Both the position numbers and the translations under genes were made by a program. The notes under the pieces are model-generated. The model worked only from the letters and a program-made list of their open reading frames with translations, made no database searches and was not told where the DNA came from. From the NCBI GenBank assembly GCA_020636105.1, contig JACJYL010000002.1, positions 682,001 through 746,000 of the forward strand: 64,000 nucleotides of DNA, given 5' to 3'. Of this stretch, positions 33,264 through 41,103 are shown piece after piece. Source of the stretch: Lewinellaceae bacterium. GTDB taxonomy: Bacteria; Bacteroidota; Bacteroidia; Chitinophagales; Saprospiraceae. How positions within the stretch are numbered: position 1 is the first letter of the stretch; each line of letters opens with the position of its first letter.

Positions 33264-34715
33264 TCATCCCAGTTTTTCCAGCAACAGGGCATTGGTCGAT
33301 TTAGGTTCCGCCTTGCCCTGGGACCGTTTCATGACTTCTCCCATAAAAAATCCGAGTAACCCTTTTTTTCCGCTTTGGTAAGCCGTCACCTTATCGGGGA
33401 AAGCAAGGATGACCTCATCCACGATTTTTTCGATGAATCCTTCATCACTGGTCTGGATCAATCCAAGTTGATTGGCCAGGTCAAGTGGAGTGTTCCCTGG
33501 TTTTTCCAACATCTCAGGCAACAGCCGTTGATAGGCCATAGCGTTGCTGATCTTATCCGTATCAATCAATTCTATCAATTCAGCCAATCCCGTCAATGAT
33601 ACCGGAAAGGCTTCGATGTCAATCTCCATATCTTTGCAGATCGGATTGATCCTGTTGATGATCAGATTGGCGGCTCCTTTGGTATTTTTGGTATGCTTGC
33701 ACAATTCCAGGAAAAACAGGGCTACACTTTTTTCTTCAACCAAAATACCGGCATCATAAGCCGTGATGCCCATCGTTTCGGTAAAATGTACAAAATGCTG
33801 CTCCGGCAAAGTAGGCATTTCAGCTTTTATGCCCTCTATAATGGCTTCACTGGCTACGAAAGGAGGTAAATCAGGTTCCGGAAAATAACGGTAATCATGG
33901 GCATCCTCCTTATCGCGCAAAGGAGAAGTAGTTCCGGTAACAGGATCAAAATTTAATGTTTGTTGTTGCACTTTTCCACCACTTTCAATCAAGTCCACCT
34001 GTCTGGAAAACTCAAAATTAATCGCCCGCCGGGCAAATCGCATGGAGTTCATGTTTTTGATCTCACATCTTTCTCCGAAAGTTTCTTCGCCTTTTAACCG
34101 GACAGAGACATTACAATCGCAACGCATGGATCCCTGCTCCATATTCCCGTCGGAAATCTCAAGATAACGCACCAGGCGCCGCATATTGTTCATAAAAACA
34201 TCCACCTCTTCCGCAGAGCGAAAATCGGGCTCCGTTACAATTTCCAGCAAAGGAACTCCTGCCCGGTTCAGGTCGATCAACGAATTGGTTTCATCCTGAT
34301 CGTGGATGGATTTTCCGGCATCCTCCTCCATGTGGATATGGTGTATCCTGATCCTTCGTTCCGCTTCTCCTACCCTGACATCAATATGTCCGCCCACACA
34401 AACCGGTAGCCTGTCCTGGGTGATCTGGTACCCTTTGGGCAGGTCAGCATAGAAATAATTCTTGCGGTCAAAATAACTCACCGGGCTAATCCTGCTTTCC
34501 AGGGCCAGCCCCAGGCGGATGGCAAACTCGAATTGTTTTTTGTTCAACCGCGGCAAAGTGCCCGGGTGTCCCAGGGAGATCACGCTAATATGCGTATTGG
34601 GCTCCCCGCCAAAACTGGCATCGTCAGCGCAAAAAGCCTTGCTTTGAGTAGCCAATTGAACATGGACTTCCAGCCCGACGACTGTTTCGTATTTATCGTA
34701 ATGATTTTTAGACAT
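33264..34715 (-). CDS. gatB: Asp/Glu-tRNA amidotransferase subunit GatB
   Basis: 483 residues, full length. GatB in the GatCAB complex phosphorylates the misacylated Glu-tRNA(Gln) or Asp-tRNA(Asn) and accepts ammonia from GatA. Motifs: VGLEVHVQL at the N terminus, RKNYFYADLPKGYQITQ, HMEEDAGKS, and the cradle ending DYRYFPEPDLPP. The C-terminal YqeY-like helical domain (about 330-480) is present. gatA and gatC are not in the window. The ATG at 34715 is preceded by a short A/T-rich leader. Confidence 0.96.
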   Translation of the reverse strand: MSKNHYDKYETVVGLEVHVQLATQSKAFCADDASFGGEPNTHISVISLGHPGTLPRLNKKQFEFAIRLGLALESRISPVSYFDRKNYFYADLPKGYQITQDRLPVCVGGHIDVRVGEAERRIRIHHIHMEEDAGKSIHDQDETNSLIDLNRAGVPLLEIVTEPDFRSAEEVDVFMNNMRRLVRYLEISDGNMEQGSMRCDCNVSVRLKGEETFGERCEIKNMNSMRFARRAINFEFSRQVDLIESGGKVQQQTLNFDPVTGTTSPLRDKEDAHDYRYFPEPDLPPFVASEAIIEGIKAEMPTLPEQHFVHFTETMGITAYDAGILVEEKSVALFFLELCKHTKNTKGAANLIINRINPICKDMEIDIEAFPVSLTGLAELIELIDTDKISNAMAYQRLLPEMLEKPGNTPLDLANQLGLIQTSDEGFIEKIVDEVILAFPDKVTAYQSGKKGLLGFFMGEVMKRSQGKAEPKSTNALLLEKLG

Positions 34716-34756
34716 AATTGAATAACAATCCTGAAAATGAAAAAAAGTCCCCTCGC

Positions 34757-35797
34757 TTAAAACATAGCCAAACTAATCAAGGAAAACAAAACAAAAAAGA
34801 TAATGGACAAAATCAAATAGGAAAATCCTAAAAATGAAAATTTGAAAAAAGTTTTTATTACCCCCTGATCATAAAAACGGCGCATCGCCACAAACAAATA
34901 AACGACTACGCCCAAAAACAGGGCCAGGTAGATGTTATAATTATCTAAATAGTGCCCGACCAGAATAAAAATGGTCGCCAGGAAAAAGGTAAAAGCATGA
35001 AAATGAAATAAGAAGGTCAGGTGTTCCACAAAATATCGTTTCCGCCTGATATACAAAAGCTTGAGCACCAGTGCTACTGCCGGCATCAGTAAAATCAACA
35101 TCCAGATGAAATTGCCCAGCATATACCAGGTAAATCCGGACGGATCCTGCATGGTTTTGATCATTTGCCTGGCAAAAAACTGATTCCAGAATCCATCAAT
35201 TTTGTATTTTTCGATGATTTCATCCCCTGATAAGGCAATCAAATCGTTGGAAGCTATCTTATAATTACCGTACGACCCGGCAAGATTTACCTTTAAAGTA
35301 TCTGCATCCAGGACATTCAGCTCGGTTTTTATGGAATCGAATACGGCATTAACCGTGGCCTGATCCTTGAATTTAACGATAACGCTATCCTTAATCTCGG
35401 TCAGTTTCTTGTCTGCCTGAACCTTTTCTTTAATATTTCTCAGGCTGTTATTTTGGTTGATCTTCATGATGCTTTTTTTCACTCCTGAAAACCCAAGTAC
35501 CGTAAAAAATAAAACGGAAACCAAAAAGAAAAGTCTGAAGGGCTGGTAATACTTTTTTCGAATACCTTTAAAGTAAACGATGGTAAGTTGCCCGGGAATA
35601 AAGATCGCTCTAAAGGTGCGTACTATTTTAGAGTCAATGTTGAGCACTGAATCAAAAAATTCAGCAAGGAGCTCTCCCAGCCGGGGTATCTTGCGCTGGA
35701 CTTTTTGTCCGCATTTTGCGCAATATTTATCCGTGATGGCCATTTCAGCCTGGCAATTGGGGCAATTAGTGGTATTGGCGATTACATCAATTTCCAT
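34757..35797 (-). CDS. DUF3667 domain-containing membrane protein
   Basis: 346 residues. The N-terminal zinc-ribbon CPNCQAEMAITDKYCAKCG is followed by helical DUF3667 sequence (LAEFFDSVLNIDSKIVRTF) and about five membrane segments (residues about 85, 215-240, 260-285, 290-310, 320-345). Family members are Bacteroidota inner-membrane proteins of unknown role. Codon use and neighbours give no hint. A 22-bp hairpin lies just upstream (35834-35895). Confidence 0.85.
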   Translation of the reverse strand: MEIDVIANTTNCPNCQAEMAITDKYCAKCGQKVQRKIPRLGELLAEFFDSVLNIDSKIVRTFRAIFIPGQLTIVYFKGIRKKYYQPFRLFFLVSVLFFTVLGFSGVKKSIMKINQNNSLRNIKEKVQADKKLTEIKDSVIVKFKDQATVNAVFDSIKTELNVLDADTLKVNLAGSYGNYKIASNDLIALSGDEIIEKYKIDGFWNQFFARQMIKTMQDPSGFTWYMLGNFIWMLILLMPAVALVLKLLYIRRKRYFVEHLTFLFHFHAFTFFLATIFILVGHYLDNYNIYLALFLGVVVYLFVAMRRFYDQGVIKTFFKFSFLGFSYLILSIIFFVLFSLISLAMF

Positions 35798-35833
35798 AGC
35801 TGGTTTATTATGGGTATAAATATAACCCGTTTT

Positions 35834-35895
35834 AAAGGAACCTTAAATACAAATCTTGATTTTTGAAAAAAATGATTTGTATTTAGGGTTCCTTT
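35834..35895. repeat. Twenty-two-base inverted repeat between capA and DUF3667 gene
   Basis: Left arm 35834-35855 (AAAGGAACCTTAAATACAAA plus TC) and right arm 35874-35895 pair over 22 bases with a single G-U. The loop is 18 bases and A/T-rich. It may terminate capA transcripts or regulate the DUF3667 gene. Confidence 0.75.
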
Positions 35896-35941
35896 ACCCA
35901 ACAATAAGATTAGAAAATTCAGTTTTTTTTAGTGAATGAAA

Positions 35942-37093
35942 TCACTTTTTCAGGAGGTTTCCCTCTTCATCGATGAGCAAGCTTGTTTCTGGAAAATCCT
36001 GGCGGGTGAGATTGCTCAGGGTTTTAATAGCTCTTTTTTGAGCGTCGATTTTAGGACCATGTGTTTTTTGCTGGTAAATGGGGATAATTCGACCGCCCAA
36101 AAAAGCTCCTTCAGGAGAAACTTCCAATTCAACGATGGGGGCAATACCTGCTTCTCCGCTCAAACTGAAGCGGCCATAGGTGCAAAAATTCCCCATACTA
36201 TAAATGATAAACCGGTCCTTATACAATTCAGCCGCCCGGGTTACATGCGGGCCATGTCCGAAAACGACATCGGCGCCTGCATCTACCACGGCATGGGCAA
36301 ATTCATACACATTGCCCCTGTTTTCTCCGTAATAATACTCTGTCTTGCGGGTCATGCGCTGGTGCTGACTGCCTTCTGCTCCTCCATGGAACGACACAAT
36401 GACGATATCCGTTTCTTCGGCCAGACGGGAAACGATCTGTCTGGCTTTGGAAATATTTCGAATGTCAACGGTTCCTGAATTGGGTGCAAAAGCGCAAAAG
36501 CCATATTTTATGCCATTCTTTTCAAAAATGGCAAACTCATCCGTTCCGGCAAGCCCGGCAAATTGAATATTGGCCTTTTTAAGCACCTCTTTTGTCTTGG
36601 CCCGCCCCACAGCTCCAAAATCTCCCGAATGGTTATTGGCAATAGAAACCACATCAAAACCCGCATCAATGAAATGCTGGATATAACTTTCCGGAGAACG
36701 GAAAACGTAACAAACATCGGGATTCTTACAGCTCTTGGGGGTACCGCCACTGTCGAGGATGGCGCCTTCCATATTGCCAAAGGTAACATCTGCTGATTTC
36801 AGGATCTCCCTGACCTCCACGAGCAGGTCTTTACCTCCGTTTGGTGGCAGATAAGAGGTAGAAGGATAATTCGTACCCAACATCATGTCTCCCACTCCTA
36901 TTATTTTAACCGACTTTTCAACAGGAAGTTCAGCAAGTAAGGTATCGTGGCTAATAGAATCCGGAGCCGCTACTGTAGCAGTTTCCCGATCGATAGTGGT
37001 GGATTGATGTTCCTGGCCACAGGCAGGAAATAGTGCTCCAAAGAAAAAAAGACTTCCAAAAAGGAAGTCTTTCAGTTTATCGTTAAATATCAT
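35942..37093 (-). CDS. CapA-family lipoprotein (poly-gamma-glutamate synthesis-type metallophosphatase)
   Basis: 383 residues. Lipobox FPACG at about 25 marks a lipoprotein. The metallophosphoesterase-like CapA domain (about 65-320) shows GVGDMMLGTNYP, GNMEGAILDSGG, IANNHSGDFG, SFHGGAEGS and GHGPHVTRA. In Bacillus CapA acts in poly-gamma-glutamate capsule export, but many CapA relatives have other phosphatase-like roles. The 5' end of the gene contains a perfect hairpin with a T-run (37048-37072). It starts 23 bases after the M23 peptidase stop, same strand. Confidence 0.88.
   Translation of the reverse strand: MIFNDKLKDFLFGSLFFFGALFPACGQEHQSTTIDRETATVAAPDSISHDTLLAELPVEKSVKIIGVGDMMLGTNYPSTSYLPPNGGKDLLVEVREILKSADVTFGNMEGAILDSGGTPKSCKNPDVCYVFRSPESYIQHFIDAGFDVVSIANNHSGDFGAVGRAKTKEVLKKANIQFAGLAGTDEFAIFEKNGIKYGFCAFAPNSGTVDIRNISKARQIVSRLAEETDIVIVSFHGGAEGSQHQRMTRKTEYYYGENRGNVYEFAHAVVDAGADVVFGHGPHVTRAAELYKDRFIIYSMGNFCTYGRFSLSGEAGIAPIVELEVSPEGAFLGGRIIPIYQQKTHGPKIDAQKRAIKTLSNLTRQDFPETSLLIDEEGNLLKK
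37043..37072 (-). terminator. Terminator-like hairpin inside the capA signal-peptide region
   Basis: On the minus strand AAAGACTTCC-TTTTT-GGAAGTCTTT is followed by TTTTC. The stem has ten pairs. It lies 45 bases after the M23 peptidase gene's stop and within codons 7-17 of capA, so transcripts could be stopped before capA is made. Confidence 0.55.
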
Positions 37094-37116
37094 TTTTAAA
37101 AAATATCTTATTAGTC

Positions 37117-38097
37117 TTAATCAAATGATTGATTTTCAGTAGCAGAAGCATTCACCAACTCCTGGTATTCTTCAGGGGTCAATCCATCCAGTACAAACTG
37201 AATGGGGTTAACTTTCTCTCCTTTAAGAATGACTTCGTAGTGACAGTGTGGAGCTGTAGAGGCTCCGGTATTTCCCACCAGGCCAATTTGTTCGCCACGA
37301 ATCACCTTTTGTCCGACTTTAACATCGATACGTTGCATATGGCCATACAGGGTTTCATAACCGTAACCGTGATCAATGATCACGCGATTTCCGTAACCGC
37401 TACCCTGGCCCGCCTGAACGACAATTCCATTTCCGGTTGCCTGGATGGGAGTGCCACGAGGGGCTGTAAAATCAATCCCTGTGTGCATCTTGCGCACCTT
37501 ATAGATCGGGTGCATGCGGTATCCAAAGCCTGAAAGCAATTTCACTGACCTGGCCAGTTTATCGCTACGAACAGGCTTAATAGAAGGTATGCTTGCCAGC
37601 ATTTCTTCTTTTTCTTTAGCCAGTTCAATTACATCCGTCAGGGAGCTTGAATAGACATCCAACTTCTGCTTGACTTTGTCAATTTTTGTTTCAACTTCAG
37701 CCATTAGCTCTCCGGAATTTTTGAATTGGCGGAGATTTTTGTACTTGTCGTGCCCCCCGACACCACCTTCCCAAATACCGTCATCGATAGGATCCATGCC
37801 GTAAATGAGTCTGTGAGCGTAATCATGACGCTCCTTCACATCAGCCATAATGGCTGTAATTTCATCATAGGATTGACTCACGGCATTGAGCTCGCCTTTC
37901 AATACTTTGATCTCGCCCATCAGGGCTTTTTCATTAGGTGAAGGAAAATATTTATGTAAGACTAAAGTGAACAGTAACCCTGTGAAAAATACGGCACATG
38001 CAATGCCTAAAAACCTCAACAAGGTAGTCCTTAAAGGTTCTACAACTTTCTCATAACGTAACGTTTGAGTATTGTAGATGAATTTCTCTTTTCTCAT
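37117..38097 (-). CDS. M23 family metallopeptidase (LytM/OapA-like)
   Basis: 326 residues. One N-terminal membrane segment (about 25-47, LRFLGIACAVFFTGLLFTLVL), a coiled-coil linker (about 55-185), then the LytM domain (about 190-315). The zinc ligands are HTGID and HCHYEV, and the typical block HGYGYETLYGHM is present. Such proteins cleave peptidoglycan cross-bridges or regulate amidases. Membrane anchored, catalytic domain outside. ATG at 38097. Confidence 0.92.
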   Translation of the reverse strand: MRKEKFIYNTQTLRYEKVVEPLRTTLLRFLGIACAVFFTGLLFTLVLHKYFPSPNEKALMGEIKVLKGELNAVSQSYDEITAIMADVKERHDYAHRLIYGMDPIDDGIWEGGVGGHDKYKNLRQFKNSGELMAEVETKIDKVKQKLDVYSSSLTDVIELAKEKEEMLASIPSIKPVRSDKLARSVKLLSGFGYRMHPIYKVRKMHTGIDFTAPRGTPIQATGNGIVVQAGQGSGYGNRVIIDHGYGYETLYGHMQRIDVKVGQKVIRGEQIGLVGNTGASTAPHCHYEVILKGEKVNPIQFVLDGLTPEEYQELVNASATENQSFD

Positions 38098-38550
38098 GAA
38101 GTGTAATCTTAGCCAACAATCCCGGTTTTCATAAAAAAAACCAGCTTATCCCTATGAATTCTATGGCATTTTGAGGTTAATCGTATTTACGGATTTTTAA
38201 TTACCGTAATACGAATTTTTAATATCTATATTGTCCCTCATTAATAGTTGCCAAAATTCCGCGGCTTCCCAAAATTAAAAGCGCCGTTGTGAATTACAAA
38301 ACAAAAAGGTAATTATTATACAAAAGTGTAATCTAAAAAGTTCCAACTGTCTGTAAAATCACCAAATCAATTCAATTTACAAAGACTTTTTTAAAGTAAT
38401 TGTTTAAAAACCAAACAATTTTTTCGTCCTGAAGGTAAATATCAGAAATCTATTGGAATGATTTTAACTTGTGCAAAAATTTAACAAAAAAAGTTATCCA
38501 CATTCCGTAACGCTAAAAACACATTTTTGCTTTCCAGATGGTAAGTCTGT
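38098..38550. other. A/T-rich intergenic region
   Basis: No gene. Contains an A/T hairpin (AATTGTTT 38398 with AAACAATT 38413) followed by a short T-run and one TTATCCACA at 38494; neither has other support. Confidence 0.35.
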
Positions 38551-39579
38551 TTATTTTTGTTTCATTCCAAAGCCGTGCAAGTTCTGTCCGACGAACCCTT
38601 TTGGGAAAGTTTCCACCCCCGGAAAACCGAGTCGAATATCCCGTCCATCAGAAGGAATATAGGCTGTCCCAAACAGGTAATCCCAAACAGCCAGGGTCAA
38701 TCCAAAATTAACGCCGTACCTTTTCTCCTGCGGCAAATCATGGGCGTGATGCCAGATATGCATCTCCGGGCTATTGAACAACATCCGCATCACCGGGCCC
38801 AAGAGAAAACTTCCACCTATTACAGCCCCTGCAAAAACACCCCATTTCGCTATGGTCGAAATATTTTCGAACAAATGTACATCCAACAGGCTGTTCGACA
38901 AGATGATGCCGATCAGTGCACCGACGACTGCTCCGGAAACGCGGCCATTCACCGTAATATTGGCATGGTTGAAATGGCCCCATGCAAGGGCAAAAATATG
39001 AATGATAAAAAAGTCATACAACCCGATTCCCAATAGCGCCAATGGAATGTACTCCAGCGTACGGTACACTATATTTTCCATCCAGTGATAACGAAGCTGT
39101 GCTGCAAACCCCATTTGCTCGACCGAATGGTGCACTTTATGATACTCCCACAACCAATCGACCCGGTGCAATAAACGATGGATCCACCATTGGGTAAAAT
39201 CACGCACCACCATGCCCAAAAGCAGCACAGCCCAAAGGGGCCAACTCCGCATTGGATTCATCGATTGCAGATCCCACCCTGACAGGGCCTTAATGCCATC
39301 ATTGAATAAATCCACCACGACCGATGAAGCAGCATTATAAATAATAAGGGAAAAAAGAAAAAAATTGAAAAACATGTAAAAAACATCCAACCAGAAATCT
39401 TTCCTCGGGACCGCCTGTTTTTTGCGCCAGGGCACCACGACTTCCAAAACAAAGAAAAACAGCGACACGATAATCAGCCAATAAAAATAATTGTGCCAGT
39501 CCGGATGTATAATCTCTTTCCAAAGATAGTTAGCATACCCTTTGTAAGCCTTCAGGAAAGTATCCCAGTATTGCATCAT
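38551..39579 (-). CDS. Sterol desaturase/fatty acid hydroxylase family protein
   Basis: 342 residues, about five membrane segments. The di-iron histidine boxes are visible: HRLLHRVDWLWEYHKVHHS (about 142-160) and HIWHHAHD (about 278). Family members add or remove hydrogens or hydroxyls on sterols, fatty acids or carotenoids in the membrane. The substrate cannot be inferred. A second, smaller family member is encoded 620 bases away in the opposite direction. Confidence 0.88.
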   Translation of the reverse strand: MMQYWDTFLKAYKGYANYLWKEIIHPDWHNYFYWLIIVSLFFFVLEVVVPWRKKQAVPRKDFWLDVFYMFFNFFLFSLIIYNAASSVVVDLFNDGIKALSGWDLQSMNPMRSWPLWAVLLLGMVVRDFTQWWIHRLLHRVDWLWEYHKVHHSVEQMGFAAQLRYHWMENIVYRTLEYIPLALLGIGLYDFFIIHIFALAWGHFNHANITVNGRVSGAVVGALIGIILSNSLLDVHLFENISTIAKWGVFAGAVIGGSFLLGPVMRMLFNSPEMHIWHHAHDLPQEKRYGVNFGLTLAVWDYLFGTAYIPSDGRDIRLGFPGVETFPKGFVGQNLHGFGMKQK

Positions 39580-39984
39580 TCGTTTTAATTTTCGGTAAAT
39601 TTAGTTCGACAAATGCAAAAATAAGCCAAGTGCTTCCAAATGAATGGTGACTATTATCACATAAATCAAGGTAGAAAGCAGGGCCATCCATCAAAAAATG
39701 GTAATATTCATAAAGAAATGACAAAAATCAGACTGAGTTCCTGATCTATATCATTTAAAATCAGCCCCTTAACCCCCAACTTAGCGTTGAAACAATATTA
39801 AGGAACAATTTATACAATCACCAAACATGGCTGAAGACCAAACCAATCTCTTCATTTTATTGAATACAATCTAAGTTTCCATATCAAAAATCCGGAGCGC
39901 GCAAGGTGATCCCTTCGTAAGTAATGTCTCCCAACTTGTAATGGATGCCAGCATAATTAAAAAATAAGTTAATGATTTTTCCAT

Positions 39985-40020
39985 AAGGCTCCCATTCTTC
40001 GGATGGGAAGCCTTTTTTTT
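39985..40020 (+). terminator. Strong intrinsic terminator without an obvious gene
   Basis: AAGGCTCCCAT (39985-39995) pairs with ATGGGAAGCCTT (40003-40014) with one bulged base; T-run to 40020. Confidence 0.8.
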
Positions 40021-40173
40021 ATTAGGCCACAACCTTGTGGAAGTCATGGGTTGAATGCTGGCATGCCCTGCATAAGAAAGAAATAAAGCCCGGCCTCATT
40101 TTACAAATGTTCATCATTTCTCAACTTTCCTCCAATAATCATTCTCAAACTTCCATTCTTCCCACATAAACCT

Positions 40174-40181
40174 TAGTTTTG
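40174..40181 (+). promoter_or_regulatory. TAnnTTTG box for the second desaturase-like gene
   Basis: TAGTTTTG matches the -7 consensus, 18 bases before the ATG at 40200. Confidence 0.4.
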
Positions 40182-40199
40182 CAAGCTAAATCAATTGAC

Positions 40200-41090
40200 A
40201 TGAATCCTGAGAAATGGGTGATCCTCTTCAGCACACCGATCTATGCGATTTTGATCGGTTTTGAATTTTTTTTCAGCTACTGGAAGGATCGAAAATTGTA
40301 CACCGTTGCTGATACCACTACCAACGTATATCTCATGTTGCTAAACATGGGATTGGACGCCTTACTTAGAGTATTTTCGTTCTCTTTCCTGATGTATTTT
40401 TATCAATTCAGGATCGGAGAAATAACCAATCCTTTCCTTTACTGGTTTTTACTGTTTGTAGCCGAAGACTTTATTTTTTACTGGCTGCACCGCATTGATC
40501 ACCACAGCCGATTATTTTGGGCCGTACACGTAACACATCATTCTTCGCCTCTCTTCAACCTGACCACCGGGTTCCGCTCTTCGGTCTTTCAGCCATTGTA
40601 CCGGTTTTTCTATTTTATTCCGTTGTCTCTTGTAGGTTTTCAGGCCCTGGATATATTTTTAATGTATGCCATCACCCAGATATATGGCATTATTATTCAT
40701 ACGGAAACAGTAGGCAAGCTCGGTTTTTTGGAGAAAATACTGGTCACGCCTTCTCTCCATAGAGTGCATCACGCCACCAATATTCCTTACCTGGATAAAA
40801 ACATGGGCATGTGTCTCATTATTTGGGATAAGTTATTCGGGACCTTCGCGGAGGAGGATGAAAGCATAACCACCCAATACGGCCTTTTTGAAAAAGAGAT
40901 CAAAAGAGACCCGATCAATATAGTTTTCCACGAATGGAAAGATCTTTGGAAAATACTTAAAAGACCATTACCTGTTAAGACAAAATTTTTGTACCTTTTC
41001 AAGCCTCCGGGATGGAGCCATGACGGGAGTACGAAAACGTCGAAAGAGCTTCAGGAAGAATACTTTACAAATATTAATTCTACCAATTAA
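40200..41090 (+). CDS. Sterol desaturase/fatty acid hydroxylase family protein (second)
   Basis: About 296 residues. Histidine boxes HRIDHHSRLFWAVHVTHHS (about 99-117) and LHRVHHATN (about 185) are present. About four membrane segments. It belongs to the same broad family as the product at 38551 but to a distinct subgroup (shorter, different spacing). An in-frame TTG at 40179 would extend it by seven residues; ATG at 40200 is preferred. A TAnnTTTG box is 18 bases upstream. Confidence 0.87.
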   Translation: MNPEKWVILFSTPIYAILIGFEFFFSYWKDRKLYTVADTTTNVYLMLLNMGLDALLRVFSFSFLMYFYQFRIGEITNPFLYWFLLFVAEDFIFYWLHRIDHHSRLFWAVHVTHHSSPLFNLTTGFRSSVFQPLYRFFYFIPLSLVGFQALDIFLMYAITQIYGIIIHTETVGKLGFLEKILVTPSLHRVHHATNIPYLDKNMGMCLIIWDKLFGTFAEEDESITTQYGLFEKEIKRDPINIVFHEWKDLWKILKRPLPVKTKFLYLFKPPGWSHDGSTKTSKELQEEYFTNINSTN

Positions 41091-41103
41091 AAACTGAAAA
41101 CAA

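Larger units (their letters stand above)
39580..40199. other. Intergenic region with nested inverted repeats and orphan terminator
   Basis: No gene is visible. A strong terminator (39985-40020) has no upstream + strand gene within reach. The perfect 10-bp repeat ATGCCAGCAT (39945) / ATGCTGGCAT (40055) encloses it, along with CCACAA-CC-TTGTGG near 40028. This may be a short RNA or a palindromic element. Confidence 0.45.

Noticed and set aside
38398..38424. A/T hairpin AATTGTTT/AAACAATT with a T-run
   Set aside because: Weak stem and no + strand gene upstream that would need a terminator.
38494..38502. Perfect DnaA-box-like TTATCCACA in an A/T-rich intergenic region
   Set aside because: Only one box is seen and no dnaA, gidA or cluster of boxes is nearby, so it does not support an origin.
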